A stretch of DNA of 36,167 nucleotides from an uncultured Prevotella sp. (lineage in GTDB: Bacteria; Bacteroidota; Bacteroidia; Bacteroidales; Bacteroidaceae): contig CAJOPE010000122.1 in the NCBI GenBank assembly GCA_905236815.1, positions 1-36,167 on the forward strand, in the 5' to 3' direction. Shown piece after piece: positions 1 to 9,414 of this stretch. The notes under the pieces are model-generated. The model saw only the letters and a program-made list of their open reading frames with translations, searched no databases and was not told the origin of the DNA. The translations under genes were made by a program, and so were the position numbers. Numbering within the stretch: the first letter of the stretch is position 1; each line of letters starts with the position of its first letter.

Positions 1-995
1 ATCCGGCATTCGGAAACCTCGTTCCGCGTGATGTGGCTTCCCGTGCTGCCAAAGAGCGTTGCGATAAGGGCTTCGGTGTAAACAACACAGGTTTGGCTGT
101 TTACCTCGACTTCTCTGAGTCTATCAACCGTTTGGGTCTTGACGAGATCATGCAGCGTTATGGTAACCTCTTCGAAATGTATGAGGAGATCACCGACGTA
201 TTCCCAGGTGAACTCGGTAGCGAGATCAACGGTGTTAAGTACTACAAGCCAATGATGATCTTCCCTGCTATCCACTATACAATGGGTGGTATCTGGGTAG
301 ACTACGAGCTCCAGACTTCAATCACTGGTCTCTTCGCTATTGGTGAGTGTAACTTCTCTGACCACGGTGCTAACCGTCTTGGTGCTTCTGCTTTGATGCA
401 GGGTCTTGCTGATGGTTACTTCGTATTGCCTTATACTATTCAGAACTATCTCGCTGATCAGGCTATCTGGGCTAAGGTTCCTACTACAGCTCCTGAGTTT
501 GACGAGGCTGAGAAGGCTGTTAATTCAGAAATCGACCGTTTGATGAACATCAAGGGTAAGCGTTCTGTAGACTCAATCCACAAGGAGCTCGGTCACATCA
601 TGTGGGAGCACGTAGGTATGGGTCGTACTAAGGAAGGTCTTGAGGAAGGTCTCCGTCTCTTGAAGAAGGTACGTGAGGAGTTCAATACCAACCTCTTCAT
701 TCCAGGAAAGAAGGAAGGTTTGAACGTTGAGTTGGATAAGGCTATCCACCTTCGTGACTTCATCCTCATGGGTGAACTTATTGCTTATGATGCACTTTCT
801 CGTAATGAGAGTTGTGGTGGTCACTTCCGCGAGGAGCACCAGACTCTAGAAGGTGAGGCTGCACGTGATGACGAGAACTACTTCTATGTAGGTTGCTGGG
901 AGTACCAGGGTGATGATACCAAGGCTCCAGAGCTCATCAAGGAACCTCTCGAGTATGAGGCAATCAAGGTACAAACACGTAACTATAAGAATTAA
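1..995 (+). CDS. sdhA: Succinate dehydrogenase/fumarate reductase flavoprotein subunit (5' truncated by window edge)
   Basis: C-terminal ~330 residues of the FAD-binding catalytic subunit of complex II, which oxidises succinate or reduces fumarate at the inner face of the membrane. The reading frame is open from base 3, before the first ATG at 33, and reads [20 protein letters not shown], a conserved stretch of this family, so the gene starts outside the window. The capping/FAD-closing segment with [10 protein letters not shown] and [20 protein letters not shown] is present, followed by the helical C-terminal domain. sdhB follows after 5 bases, so the two are co-transcribed; the membrane subunit gene would be expected upstream. 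In Prevotella the enzyme probably works mainly as fumarate reductase in anaerobic succinate production (knowledge of the group, not visible here). Confidence 0.96.
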   Translation, partial: PAFGNLVPRDVASRAAKERCDKGFGVNNTGLAVYLDFSESINRLGLDEIMQRYGNLFEMYEEITDVFPGELGSEINGVKYYKPMMIFPAIHYTMGGIWVDYELQTSITGLFAIGECNFSDHGANRLGASALMQGLADGYFVLPYTIQNYLADQAIWAKVPTTAPEFDEAEKAVNSEIDRLMNIKGKRSVDSIHKELGHIMWEHVGMGRTKEGLEEGLRLLKKVREEFNTNLFIPGKKEGLNVELDKAIHLRDFILMGELIAYDALSRNESCGGHFREEHQTLEGEAARDDENYFYVGCWEYQGDDTKAPELIKEPLEYEAIKVQTRNYKN

Positions 996-1000
996 TAACT

Positions 1001-1759
1001 ATGGCAAGAAATATTAGTTTCACAATCAAATATTGGCGTCAGAACGGTCCAACCGACCAGGGTCATTTTGACACACACGAGATGAAGGATATTCCAGATG
1101 ATACATCCTTCCTCGAAATGCTCGATATCCTCAACGAGGAACTCATCGAGGCAGGCGAAGAGCCATTCGTATTCGATCACGACTGTCGTGAGGGTATTTG
1201 CGGTATGTGCTCTCTGTATATCAACGGTACTCCTCATGGAAAGACAGAGCGTGGTGCAACAACTTGCCAGCTCTATATGCGTCGCTTCAACGATGGTGAT
1301 GTTATCACTGTTGAGCCTTGGCGTTCAGCTGCTTTCCCTGTAATCCGTGACTGTATGGTAGACCGTTCAGCTTTCGATAAGATTATCGCTGCTGGTGGTT
1401 ACAACACTATCCGTACTGGTCAGGCTCAGGATGCTAATGCTATCCTTATCCCTAAGGAGAATGCAGACGAGGCTATGGACTGCGCTACATGTATTGGTTG
1501 TGGTGCTTGTGTTGCTGCTTGTAAGAATGGTTCAGCTATGTTGTTCCTTTCTTCTAAGGTTAGCCAGTTGGCTCTCCTTCCACAGGGTCGCCCAGAGGCT
1601 GCTAAGCGTGCAAAGAACATGATTGCTAAGATGGAAGAGCTTGGCTTCGGTAACTGTACAAACACTCGTGCTTGCGAGGCTGTTTGTCCAAAGAACGAGT
1701 CTATTGCTAACATCGCTCGCTTGAACCGTGAGTACCTCAAGGCAAAATTGAGTGACTAA
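1001..1759 (+). CDS. sdhB: Succinate dehydrogenase/fumarate reductase iron-sulfur subunit
   Basis: 252-residue electron-transfer subunit of complex II, carrying electrons between the flavoprotein and the quinone-binding membrane subunit. The N-terminal ferredoxin domain shows the [2Fe-2S] ligands in [15 protein letters not shown] and a later TTCQLYM. The C-terminal domain shows [15 protein letters not shown] for the [4Fe-4S] cluster and a [11 protein letters not shown] segment for the third cluster. Length is normal for the Bacteroidota form. It begins 5 bases after the flavoprotein stop and is the last gene of the operon, with a strong intrinsic terminator about 45 bases after its stop codon. 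No irregularities seen. Confidence 0.97.
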   Translation: MARNISFTIKYWRQNGPTDQGHFDTHEMKDIPDDTSFLEMLDILNEELIEAGEEPFVFDHDCREGICGMCSLYINGTPHGKTERGATTCQLYMRRFNDGDVITVEPWRSAAFPVIRDCMVDRSAFDKIIAAGGYNTIRTGQAQDANAILIPKENADEAMDCATCIGCGACVAACKNGSAMLFLSSKVSQLALLPQGRPEAAKRAKNMIAKMEELGFGNCTNTRACEAVCPKNESIANIARLNREYLKAKLSD

Positions 1760-1803
1760 TTCTTCGCCAATAGTTTTCCGAAAGGAAATCTGGCACTCTA
1801 TAA

Positions 1804-1838
1804 AGTCCGCAAGTCGTTGAGATTTGCGGGCTTTTTTT
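1804..1838 (+). terminator. Rho-independent terminator after sdhB
   Basis: Stem AGTCCGCAA (1804-1812) pairs with TTGCGGGCT (1824-1832), with one G-U pair and an 11-nt loop, followed by seven T. It ends the sdh/frd operon. Confidence 0.9.
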
Positions 1839-1916
1839 GTTTTTTGACTTAGAGACATTTTTTTATGACATAAAGACATAAAAACATATTTTGCTGTTAA
1901 AAATCAAGTACTTTGA

Positions 1917-2039
1917 AAAAAATCTGATAATACGTGGATTGATCTAACAAGTGATACTTGGACAGCTAACTCTTTTATAGCAGCTGGATATGTGCCAATA
2001 CCATCTGCTAATTCAGTGTGGATATCAAAATACTTCTAA
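1917..2039 (+). pseudogene. Possible 3' remnant of a lost gene
   Basis: A frame of 40 codons lies between a TGA at 1914-1916 and a TAA at 2037-2039, with no ATG. Its translation looks like real protein: it contains NTWIDLTSDTWT and later GYVPIPSANSVW, with three Trp and varied residues, unlike the low-complexity text usual for AT-rich spacer. It sits between the sdhB terminator and MITE-like copy A, which fits the tail of a deleted or interrupted gene. I do not recognise the family. Chance remains possible for so short a frame. Confidence 0.35.
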
Positions 2040-2057
2040 AGTTCCTTCTTGGTGTAT

Positions 2058-2342
2058 ATGAAGCAAAATATTTTTTTTTTTTAATATTTTATCCTTCATA
2101 TTGATTGTAAGTGCTTGTTTTTTAGTTAGTTGTTATGAAGGTTAATTTTTAGTTTGATATTTGATGTGTTCTTTTGTGTTATTAAAGTTGAATCTTATAG
2201 CTTTCTATTATTGTAAATAATATATTCTTCTTAATCTTTTGGAAAAATGGTTGAAGGTAAATTTACCTTCATAACAACTCGTTGTAATACAGATAATTAT
2301 ATATGATATGAAGGATAAAATATTTTTTGAAAAAATTATTTT
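2058..2342. mobile_element. MITE-like element, copy A
   Basis: About 285 bp bounded at each end by an AT-rich palindrome built on ATGAAGGATAAAATATTTTTT-type arms. The left palindrome is 2058-2099, its left arm slightly decayed; the right one is 2308-2342. Inside them is a second inverted pair around AGTTGTTATGAAGGT (about 2127-2147, and reversed at about 2256-2281), including a perfect 18-bp palindrome GAAGGTAAATTTACCTTC at 2253-2270. No coding frame of note. The same architecture recurs at 35701-36007. The spacing and nested symmetry suggest a non-autonomous mobile element or a structured repeat; no target-site duplication was established. Confidence 0.6.
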
Positions 2343-2394
2343 CTAATGTTTCGTGTTATATCTCGAAGTTAGGACCAGATTTGTTAAAAAAGCT

Positions 2395-2460
2395 AACTCG
2401 TGCATTTAGGTGTCCTAAATGGGCCGTTTAGCAATGTTAAATGGCCCACTTCGCAATACA
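2395..2460. repeat. 22-bp tandem repeats with small palindromes (array 1)
   Basis: Three degenerate units begin at 2395, 2417 and 2439. The recognisable core is AAATGG followed by a GCATTTAG-like half. The same repeat family, better preserved, is at 22095-22164. The surrounding gene-free stretch 1760-2665 otherwise holds the terminator, the possible gene remnant, MITE-like copy A and the promoter of the next gene. Confidence 0.6.
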
Positions 2461-2638
2461 AACTCGCACTATTGCATTTTCAATCTATTCATTTCGGATA
2501 TTCTTCTTTTTTGGGGGTAGATTCTGTTTTAGTCGAATGACTGCAATTATCCTGTCAATTCTAAAATGTTTTGTGGAGGTATCCTATGAATAATCCAAGT
2601 TAAATCCATTGAATTCTCGCTATTTAAAAATAAAGTTG

Positions 2639-2646
2639 TAACTTTG
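2639..2646 (+). promoter_or_regulatory. Bacteroidota -7 box for the PG_1098-like gene
   Basis: TAACTTTG matches the TAnnTTTG -7 consensus and lies 19 bases before the ATG at 2666. No convincing -33 TTTG at the usual distance. Confidence 0.5.
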
Positions 2647-2665
2647 GTGAAAAATTAGCATAACG

Positions 2666-3868
2666 ATGACAACAGAAGAATTCATACTCCAGCATCGAAA
2701 GGATGATGTAAGGCAACTCGCATTTCAGAAAGATAAGTATCCTGAAATCGATATGTCGTATGTCCTCGACCAGATAGAAGGCTGGCAGAGGGCTTGTACC
2801 AAGCTTCCGGAGTGGGCAGCTACTGATGGCATCGTTTTCCCTCCTCACATTTCCATGGAACAATGCTCGAGCGAATCTACGGCACTTTATAAGCAGAAGC
2901 TGTCGAAGAATCTAATGCAGGAAATGGGAATGTCGGAACTAATCGATCTCACAGCAGGCTTCGGTGTGGATTTCTCTTATATGGCGAAAAATTTCAAAAA
3001 GGCCATATATGTGGAACGTCAGAGTCATCTTTGCGAAATCGCCAAGCACAACCTCGAATTGTTGGACTTGAAGCATTGCGAAGTGAGGAATGCCGATGGT
3101 GTGGAATATCTGAATAGTCTGGAAGTAGGAAAGGGTAGACTCTTGTACCTGGATCCTGCCCGTCGCGATGGAAATGGCGCCAAGGTGTTTGGAATAGAAG
3201 ACTGCACCCCGAATGTTCTTGAAATAGAACAGCAGTTGCTGGATAAGGCCGATGTGGTGATGGTGAAGCTATCGCCTATGCTTGATATCCATGCCGCAAT
3301 GAAATCCCTGCAATCGATAACCCAAATCCATATAGTTTCTGTAGGCAATGAGTGTAAGGAACTACTTTTAGTGCTTTCAAAAGCTCATACGTCGCCTGTA
3401 AGCGTATTTTGCGTGAATGATGGACAATCTTTCGACTACGAATACGAAAACGTCGAAAATACCATTCTTTTGGGTGCAAATGCGAAAGAATTTGATGAGG
3501 GAGAAACCTTCGCCTATCTTTATGAGCCGAATGCATCTATCATGAAAGCAGGATGCTTTGGCGAACTTTCTGCTCGATTTGAAGTGAAATCGATAGGAGC
3601 AAACTCCCATTTATTTGTCTCTAATAAAGCTGTCGAAGACTTCCCTGGAAGAAGTTTTCGAGTAGAAGCTATCTCGACAATGAACAAGAAAGAGCTGAAA
3701 AAGGTATTAGCTGGCATTGACAAGGCGAATATAGCCGTGAGGAATTTTCCACTCTCGGTGGCTGAACTTCGCAAACGTTTGAAAATGAAAGATGGTGGCA
3801 ATGTGTATATTTTTGCCACCACCCTTGGCGAAAAGGATCATCGCCTTTTCGTATGTTCTAAAATCTAG
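2666..3868 (+). CDS. PG_1098-like class I SAM-dependent methyltransferase (THUMP-like domain protein)
   Basis: 400 residues. The middle carries a Rossmann methyltransferase core: LIDLTAGFGVDFSYMA (about residues 91-106) is the SAM-binding motif I, IYVERQSHLCEIAKHNL gives the acidic end of strand 2, and LLYLDPARRD is a motif IV-like (D/N)PP equivalent. A small N-terminal helical region precedes it, and a C-terminal ferredoxin/THUMP-like part follows. This matches a family widespread in Bacteroidota and typified by Porphyromonas PG_1098. The fold suggests RNA methylation, but the substrate is not known to me. It is transcribed alone from a -7 box at 2639 and converges on the lipoprotein gene, with 2 bases between the stop codons. 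Confidence 0.85.
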   Translation: MTTEEFILQHRKDDVRQLAFQKDKYPEIDMSYVLDQIEGWQRACTKLPEWAATDGIVFPPHISMEQCSSESTALYKQKLSKNLMQEMGMSELIDLTAGFGVDFSYMAKNFKKAIYVERQSHLCEIAKHNLELLDLKHCEVRNADGVEYLNSLEVGKGRLLYLDPARRDGNGAKVFGIEDCTPNVLEIEQQLLDKADVVMVKLSPMLDIHAAMKSLQSITQIHIVSVGNECKELLLVLSKAHTSPVSVFCVNDGQSFDYEYENVENTILLGANAKEFDEGETFAYLYEPNASIMKAGCFGELSARFEVKSIGANSHLFVSNKAVEDFPGRSFRVEAISTMNKKELKKVLAGIDKANIAVRNFPLSVAELRKRLKMKDGGNVYIFATTLGEKDHRLFVCSKI

Positions 3869-3870
3869 GA

Positions 3871-4308
3871 CTATCTTCTTTCAAGACCCTTTGAGGCAAG
3901 GTCGTATTCTGAGCCATAATCGCTATTGATATAAAGTTTGTTGCCCTTGATTTCCCAAGTACCGTTATAGACTTGCTTATATTTGTCGATTAATTTAATC
4001 TTATTACCATCAACCTCGTAAGTACCTTTGTCGGAAAGCAAGACGAAAGGCTGTCCATCAATAGTGGAAGCCAAATTCATTTCAAACGTATTGTTGTTTT
4101 TGAATTCCATTTCAAAAATGAACTTGAAATCGAGTTCTGGAAGTTTATTAAAGTTGATACCAGTAAAATCATTCTTGGTGATATCCGTTCCCCATTTTCC
4201 GATGATGGTCGTCTTGTCGAGTTCTTCTTCCTCTTCTCCACCACCACATGCAGTCATTACACACAAAGCTGACAGCATCAGCATAAAACACATAAAATAC
4301 TTTTTCAT
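3871..4308 (-). CDS. Small lipoprotein, lipocalin-like, probably surface exposed
   Basis: Secreted lipoprotein of unknown function. The preferred start is the internal Met at 4308 rather than 4338, because it begins a normal signal peptide: MKKYFMCFMLMLSALCVMTAC, with the lipobox ending in MTAC. The mature N-terminus is CGGGEEEEELD; an acidic run just after the lipid-modified Cys is the known export signal that sends Bacteroidota lipoproteins to the outside of the outer membrane. The remainder, about 125 residues, is beta-rich (IIGKWG, NNTFEM, GTYEVDGNKIKL, GTWEIKGNKLYI), typical of lipocalin-like/DUF5004-type domains. A -7 box lies at 4443-4450. Function unknown; the surface location is inferred from the acidic signal. 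Confidence 0.85.
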   Translation of the reverse strand: MKKYFMCFMLMLSALCVMTACGGGEEEEELDKTTIIGKWGTDITKNDFTGINFNKLPELDFKFIFEMEFKNNNTFEMNLASTIDGQPFVLLSDKGTYEVDGNKIKLIDKYKQVYNGTWEIKGNKLYINSDYGSEYDLASKGLERR

Positions 4309-4442
4309 TTTCTTGTTCTTATAAATTAATTTGTTCACAAAAAGTTCTAATTACGATTAAGTAGTATAGATTGCGAGTTTTGAAAATTGCTTTCTAATAA
4401 TTTATCCGCAAAAAGTTAAATACACTTTCCTTAAATTGCTTG

Positions 4443-4450
4443 CAAAGGTA
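4443..4450 (-). promoter_or_regulatory. -7 box for the lipoprotein gene
   Basis: On the minus strand this reads TACCTTTG (TAnnTTTG consensus), about 135 bases upstream of the lipoprotein start, leaving a fairly long leader. Confidence 0.5.
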
Positions 4451-4500
4451 ATAATATTTTATATTCCGGCAATAATTAAGTTGAAATTTTCGTTTTTAAT

Positions 4501-4531
4501 TTTGCTATCTCATTGAAAATTACTAAATTTG
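4501..4531 (+). promoter_or_regulatory. Bacteroidota promoter for the GNAT-parE-S41-regulator operon
   Basis: TTTG (4501-4504), 19-bp spacer, TAAATTTG (4524-4531): a near-ideal primary sigma factor promoter for this phylum, 35 bases before the ATG at 4567. Confidence 0.75.
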
Positions 4532-4566
4532 CATATTTAAATGCAACTAATAACAAATAAATAAAA

Positions 4567-5712
4567 ATGTCATCAGTAGAAATAAAGAAAGTCGAGAACA
4601 AGAAGGACTTGAAGAAATTCATAGAGTTCCATTACGACTTGTATATGGACTGTCCTTACGACGTGCCTAATCTCTATAGCGACGAGGTGAACACCTTGAG
4701 CAAGGATAAGAACGCCGCTTTCGACTTCTGTGAGGCAGAATATTATCTAGCCTACAAAGAGGGTAAGCTTGTAGGTCGTGTGGCTGCTATCGTTAATTAC
4801 AAGGCTAACGAGAAATGGCAAAGAAATGATGTTCGCTTTGGATGGATCGATATGATCGATGATATCGAAGTGACCAAGGCACTTCTGGATGCCGTAGCCG
4901 ATTATGGACGAAGAAAGAAGATGGACAATATCGTTGGTCCGCTTGGATTTACCGATATGGATCCTGAAGGTATGCTCTATCAGGGCTTCGACCGCCTCGG
5001 TACGATGGCTACTTCCTATAACTATCCTTACTACTTCGAGCACATGAACAAGCTTGAAGGCTGGGAAAAGGATAATGACTATGTAGAGTACTATCTTCCT
5101 GTGCCTGACAAGATGCCAGAGAAGTATGCAAAGATAGCCCAGGTTGTTGAGGACCGTTATAATATTCATGTAAAGAAACTCACCCGTAATGAGATTCTGA
5201 AAGAAGGTTATGGCGAGAAGATCTTTGATGTTATCAACAAGACCTTTAAAGACCTTTATGGTTATTCTCAGCTTACTCAGCGCCAGATCGACCAGTATGT
5301 GAAGATGTATTTCCCAATGGCCGACCTCGACTTGGTGACACTTATTGTGGATGGAAACAAAGATAACGAGATTGTGGGTGTAGGTATTACCATCCCTTCA
5401 ATCGCCCGAGCTCTTCAGAAGTGCCGTCGCGGCCGTCTCTTCCCATTCGGCTGGTGGCATATCCTCAGAGCGATCAAGTTCCACAAGACAGAGGCTGTCG
5501 ACCTGCTTCTTATCGGTATTCTCCCTGAATATCGCTCAAAGGGTGCCAATGCACTGCTCTTCTCCGACTTGATTCCTCGTTATCAGAAATATGGATTCAA
5601 GTGGGGAGAAACTCACGTCGAGATGGAAACCAACCTCCATGTACAGAGCCAGTGGGGACCATTGAAGCCAGAGAACCACAAGCGTCGCAGATGTTTCATC
5701 AAACCATTGTAA
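4567..5712 (+). CDS. GNAT-like N-acetyltransferase family protein (YghO-like)
   Basis: 381-residue soluble protein. The N-terminal half has a GNAT-like sheet (AEYYLAYKEGKLVGRVAAIVN) followed by DMIDDIEVTKALLDAVADYG and GPLGFTDMDPEGML, landmarks of the family that includes E. coli YghO. The C-terminal half repeats acyltransferase-like features (EIVGVGITIPS, then GILPEYRSKGANALLF, resembling the acetyl-CoA pyrophosphate loop). Acceptor and physiological role are unknown to me. It is preceded by a strong promoter and followed after 53 bases by parE, with no terminator between them, so it is probably the first gene of that operon. Confidence 0.8.
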   Translation: MSSVEIKKVENKKDLKKFIEFHYDLYMDCPYDVPNLYSDEVNTLSKDKNAAFDFCEAEYYLAYKEGKLVGRVAAIVNYKANEKWQRNDVRFGWIDMIDDIEVTKALLDAVADYGRRKKMDNIVGPLGFTDMDPEGMLYQGFDRLGTMATSYNYPYYFEHMNKLEGWEKDNDYVEYYLPVPDKMPEKYAKIAQVVEDRYNIHVKKLTRNEILKEGYGEKIFDVINKTFKDLYGYSQLTQRQIDQYVKMYFPMADLDLVTLIVDGNKDNEIVGVGITIPSIARALQKCRRGRLFPFGWWHILRAIKFHKTEAVDLLLIGILPEYRSKGANALLFSDLIPRYQKYGFKWGETHVEMETNLHVQSQWGPLKPENHKRRRCFIKPL

Positions 5713-5765
5713 TCAGAAACTAATAATACCTCCTTCAAGGGGATAGAAATAGATAAACTATACTT

Positions 5766-7742
5766 ATGTCAGAAGAGAACGTAGATATCCAGAATAATCA
5801 AAATCAGCAACCTGTTGAATATACGGATGACAACATCCGCCACTTGAGCGATATGGAGCATGTCAGGACACGTCCTGGTATGTATATCGGCCGATTGGGC
5901 GATGGTAATCTTCCGGAGGATGGTATCTATGTGCTTCTGAAAGAGGTGATCGACAACTCTATCGATGAGTTCAAGATGAATTCCGGCGACCGCATCGAGG
6001 TGGACGTGGATGAGAACCTTCGTGTTAGCGTGCGAGACTATGGTCGAGGCATTCCGCAGGGAAAGCTTGTTGAGGCTGTAAGTGTGCTGAATACGGGTGG
6101 TAAGTATGATTCCAAGGCGTTCAAGAAGAGTGTCGGATTGAATGGAGTGGGTGTGAAGGCTGTTAATGCCCTCAGTTCTCGTTTCACCGTTCGCTCTTAT
6201 CGTGATGGAAAAGTACGCGAGTTGGAGTTTGAGAAGGGTGTGAAAAAGAGCGACAAGACTACAAAGACCGATGATGAAAACGGTACTTTTATCTTCTTCG
6301 AGCCAGACAATACCCTCTTCAAGAACTATAGCTTCCACGATGACATCGTTGAGACGATGCTTCGCAACTATACCTATCTGAACTCTGGTCTCACGATTAT
6401 GTATAACGGTAGCCGTATCCGAAGCCGTAATGGTTTGCAGGATCTCCTCACCGATAACATGACCAACGACGGTCTTTATCCTATTATCCACATGAAGGGT
6501 GAGGATATCGAGATTGCCTTCACCCATACCAACCAGTATGGCGAGGAGTACCATAGCTTCGTGAATGGTCAGCATACTACTCAGGGAGGTACTCATCAGA
6601 GTGCTTTCAAGGAGCATATTGCAAAGACTATCAAGGAATTCTATGCCAAGAACTATGAATATACCGATATTCGTAATGGATTGGTAGCAGCAATTGCCAT
6701 CAATGTAGAAGAGCCTGTGTTCGAGAGCCAGACCAAAATCAAACTGGGTAGTACTCAGATGGCTCCAGAAGGCGATTCCATCAACAAATATGTAGGCGAT
6801 TTCATCAAGCGTGAGGTCGATAACTATCTGCATAAGGATAGCGAGGTAGCAGAAATCCTTGAGAATAAGATAAAGGAAAGCGAGCGCGAGCGCAAGGCAA
6901 TGGCAGGTGTTACCAAACTGGCTCGAGACAGAGCAAAGAAAGCCAATCTGCATAACCGAAAGTTGCGTGATTGCCGCATCCATTTCTGTGATACCAAAAA
7001 CGATCAGAAAGAAGAATCCTCTATCTTTATCACCGAGGGTGACTCTGCCAGTGGAAGTATCACAAAAAGTCGTGATGTAAACACCCAGGCAGTGTTCTCG
7101 CTTCGAGGTAAACCATTGAACTGCTTTGGATTGACCAAGAAGGTGGTTTATGAGAATGAGGAATTCAATCTACTTCAGAGTGCGCTCGATATCGAGGATG
7201 GATTGGATAATCTGCGCTATAATAAAGTGATTGTGGCTACCGATGCCGATGTCGATGGTATGCACATCCGCTTGCTTATCATTACTTTCTTCTTGCAGTT
7301 CTTCCCAGAACTTATTAAGAAAGGACATGTTTATGTATTGCAGACCCCATTGTTCCGTGTAAGAAATAAGCGTACAAAGATCAAGAATAAGCAAATTATC
7401 GCCGATGCCGATGCAAAGCTCGGTGCGAAAGATAAAAAGAGCGATTTCATCACTCGTTATTGCTATACTGATGAGGAACGTTTGGAGGCAATCAAAGAAC
7501 TCGGTCCAGACCCTGAAATCACCCGATTCAAAGGACTTGGAGAGATTTCGCCTGATGAGTTCAAGCATTTCATCGGTCCAGATATCCGTTTGGAGCAGGT
7601 AACCCTTCATAAGAACGATCAGGTTCAGAAACTTCTGGAATACTATATGGGTAAAAACACGATGGAACGCCAGAATTTCATTATCGACAACCTTGTGATT
7701 GAGGAGGATAAGCCAGAAGCTGATTCCGATCCAATGGATTAA
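5766..7742 (+). CDS. parE: DNA topoisomerase IV subunit B
   Basis: 658-residue ATPase subunit of a type IIA topoisomerase that decatenates daughter chromosomes. The GHKL ATP-binding domain shows [17 protein letters not shown] and [27 protein letters not shown]. The transducer domain follows. The TOPRIM domain shows EGDSASGS and [10 protein letters not shown] with the metal-binding acidic residues, and RFKGLGEI lies near the end. The length is that of the short GyrB/ParE class without the GyrB insertion, and the Bacteroidota ParE start ([18 protein letters not shown]) supports ParE over GyrB. The ParC gene is not in the window. It is flanked by the acetyltransferase and the S41 protease in one orientation with short gaps. 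Confidence 0.93.
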   Translation: MSEENVDIQNNQNQQPVEYTDDNIRHLSDMEHVRTRPGMYIGRLGDGNLPEDGIYVLLKEVIDNSIDEFKMNSGDRIEVDVDENLRVSVRDYGRGIPQGKLVEAVSVLNTGGKYDSKAFKKSVGLNGVGVKAVNALSSRFTVRSYRDGKVRELEFEKGVKKSDKTTKTDDENGTFIFFEPDNTLFKNYSFHDDIVETMLRNYTYLNSGLTIMYNGSRIRSRNGLQDLLTDNMTNDGLYPIIHMKGEDIEIAFTHTNQYGEEYHSFVNGQHTTQGGTHQSAFKEHIAKTIKEFYAKNYEYTDIRNGLVAAIAINVEEPVFESQTKIKLGSTQMAPEGDSINKYVGDFIKREVDNYLHKDSEVAEILENKIKESERERKAMAGVTKLARDRAKKANLHNRKLRDCRIHFCDTKNDQKEESSIFITEGDSASGSITKSRDVNTQAVFSLRGKPLNCFGLTKKVVYENEEFNLLQSALDIEDGLDNLRYNKVIVATDADVDGMHIRLLIITFFLQFFPELIKKGHVYVLQTPLFRVRNKRTKIKNKQIIADADAKLGAKDKKSDFITRYCYTDEERLEAIKELGPDPEITRFKGLGEISPDEFKHFIGPDIRLEQVTLHKNDQVQKLLEYYMGKNTMERQNFIIDNLVIEEDKPEADSDPMD

Positions 7743-7745
7743 ACT

Positions 7746-7761
7746 CTGGGCATCTGCCCAG
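7746..7761 (+). other. Short perfect hairpin between parE and the protease gene
   Basis: CTGGGC-ATCT-GCCCAG, 6-bp stem, starting 3 bases after the parE stop. No T-run follows, so it is not a standard terminator; it could stabilise the upstream mRNA 3' end. Confidence 0.45.
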
Positions 7762-7798
7762 GAAACTATAAACAAAATCGCATAGACAAAATTTATTT

Positions 7799-9376
7799 AT
7801 GAAGAAATATCTAATCTTATTTTTGTTAGCTGTTTGTGTAGGTGTCAATGCTCAGTTCCGCATGAGTGTGGGAAAGAAAAATGGCCCTCAGTCTCCAATG
7901 CAGAAAATGCAAGTGGCTGAATTCTTCATAAATAATCTTTATGTTGACTCCGTAAATGAGCAGAAACTAGTAGAGGATGCCATCCGAGGTATGCTTGAGA
8001 AACTAGACCCTCATTCTTCTTATATGACTGCCAAGGAAACCCAGCAGATGAACGAGCCCCTTTCGGGTTCCTTTGAGGGAATTGGTGTTCAGTTTAATAT
8101 GATTGAGGATACACTCGTTGTAATTCAAACCATAGTAAATGGTCCTTCAGAGAAAGCGGGAATCTTGCCAGGTGACCGCATTGTATCTGTGGAAGGAGAA
8201 GCTATTGCCGGTGTGAAAATGCCACGCGATAAAATTATGAAGCTTCTTCGTGGACCAAAAGATACAATGGTAAAACTTGGCATTATCAGACGAGGTGTCA
8301 AGGAACCTCTCTATTTCAATGTGATTCGTGATAAAATTCCATTGAAAACTGTAGATGCTTCCTATATGATCAAACCAAAAGTCGGATACATCCGCTTATC
8401 TACATTTGGTGCAACAAGTGCAGATGAGGTGGCTTCTGCTATTGATTCATTGAAGAAGTGTGGTATGAGAGACCTCATCTTCGACTTGCAGGATAATGGA
8501 GGTGGCTATCTCGATGCAGCTCATAAGATTGCAGAGGAATTCCTTCTGAAGGATGATTTGATAGTTTTCACTCAGGGTCGAAGTACTCCACGCCACGATT
8601 ATAAAGCTTTGGGAAATGGTAAGATGCAGAAGGGTAAGATAGTTGTTCTCATCAACGAATTCTCGGCCTCTGCTTCAGAAATTGTTTCAGGTGCCTTGCA
8701 GGATCAGGATAGAGCTACGATAGTAGGTCGTCGTTCCTTCGGAAAGGGACTGGTTCAGCGTCCTTTTGTTTTCGAGGATGGAAGTATGATTCGCCTTACT
8801 ACAGCCCATTATTATACTCCAAGTGGTCGTTGCATTCAGAAACCATATAAAAAAGGCGATTTGAAGGATTATCAGATGGATCTCGATAATCGCTATAAGC
8901 ACGGTGAATTCACAAATATTGATAGCATTCATTTCGATGAATCTCAGAAATACTATACTTTGCGTAAACATCGTCTTGTTTATGGTGGCGGTGGTATCAT
9001 GCCAGACTATTTCGTTCCGCTCGATACAACCAAATACACCCGATTCCATCGTAACTTGGTATTGAAGAATATAGTGCTTACTTCAAATTTGAAGTACATC
9101 GATAACCATCGTAAGGAATTAAAGGCTAAATATAAGAAATTTGCTGAATTCAAGAAAAATTACGAGGTTCCACAGGAACTGCTGGAAACAATCTTTGAAG
9201 AAGGAAAGAAACAGAAGATTACTCCAAAGGATGAGGCTGAAAAGAATCTCACTCTGCCTTATCTCAAAGCTCAGCTCAAGGCACTGATAGCCCGCGACCT
9301 TTGGGATATGAGCGAATATTTTGAAATTATGAATGAGCACAATGAAATAGTACAGAAAGCATTGACGCTTTTCTAA
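7799..9376 (+). CDS. S41 family carboxy-terminal processing peptidase (CtpA/Prc-like), secreted
   Basis: 525-residue periplasmic serine protease. A signal peptide MKKYLILFLLAVCVGVNAQ leads. The PDZ domain spans about residues 85-175 (GSFEGIGVQF; SEKAGILPGDRIVSVEG). The protease core has LRLSTFG-like YIRLSTFG, LQDNGGGYLDAA, the nucleophile region NEFSASASEIVSGAL, and the general base Lys in RSFGKGLVQ, so the Ser-Lys dyad is intact. The C-terminal ~130 residues are charged and helical. These enzymes trim or degrade periplasmic and outer-membrane proteins; the substrate here is unknown. It lies 56 bases after parE and 38 bases before the regulator gene, with no terminator in between. Confidence 0.94.
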   Translation: MKKYLILFLLAVCVGVNAQFRMSVGKKNGPQSPMQKMQVAEFFINNLYVDSVNEQKLVEDAIRGMLEKLDPHSSYMTAKETQQMNEPLSGSFEGIGVQFNMIEDTLVVIQTIVNGPSEKAGILPGDRIVSVEGEAIAGVKMPRDKIMKLLRGPKDTMVKLGIIRRGVKEPLYFNVIRDKIPLKTVDASYMIKPKVGYIRLSTFGATSADEVASAIDSLKKCGMRDLIFDLQDNGGGYLDAAHKIAEEFLLKDDLIVFTQGRSTPRHDYKALGNGKMQKGKIVVLINEFSASASEIVSGALQDQDRATIVGRRSFGKGLVQRPFVFEDGSMIRLTTAHYYTPSGRCIQKPYKKGDLKDYQMDLDNRYKHGEFTNIDSIHFDESQKYYTLRKHRLVYGGGGIMPDYFVPLDTTKYTRFHRNLVLKNIVLTSNLKYIDNHRKELKAKYKKFAEFKKNYEVPQELLETIFEEGKKQKITPKDEAEKNLTLPYLKAQLKALIARDLWDMSEYFEIMNEHNEIVQKALTLF

Positions 9377-9414
9377 TTTCACCTAGCTGCTAATAACCAC
9401 CTAATACTAATATC

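Noticed and set aside
2495..2593. Minus-strand open stretch of 32 codons ending in a Lys/Asn-rich tail, possible transposase fragment
   Set aside because: Several frames look equally plausible, there is no start and I cannot match it to a family.
5769..6983. 404-codon minus-strand frame opposite parE
   Set aside because: Shadow frame: low-quality composition and complete overlap with an unmistakable parE.
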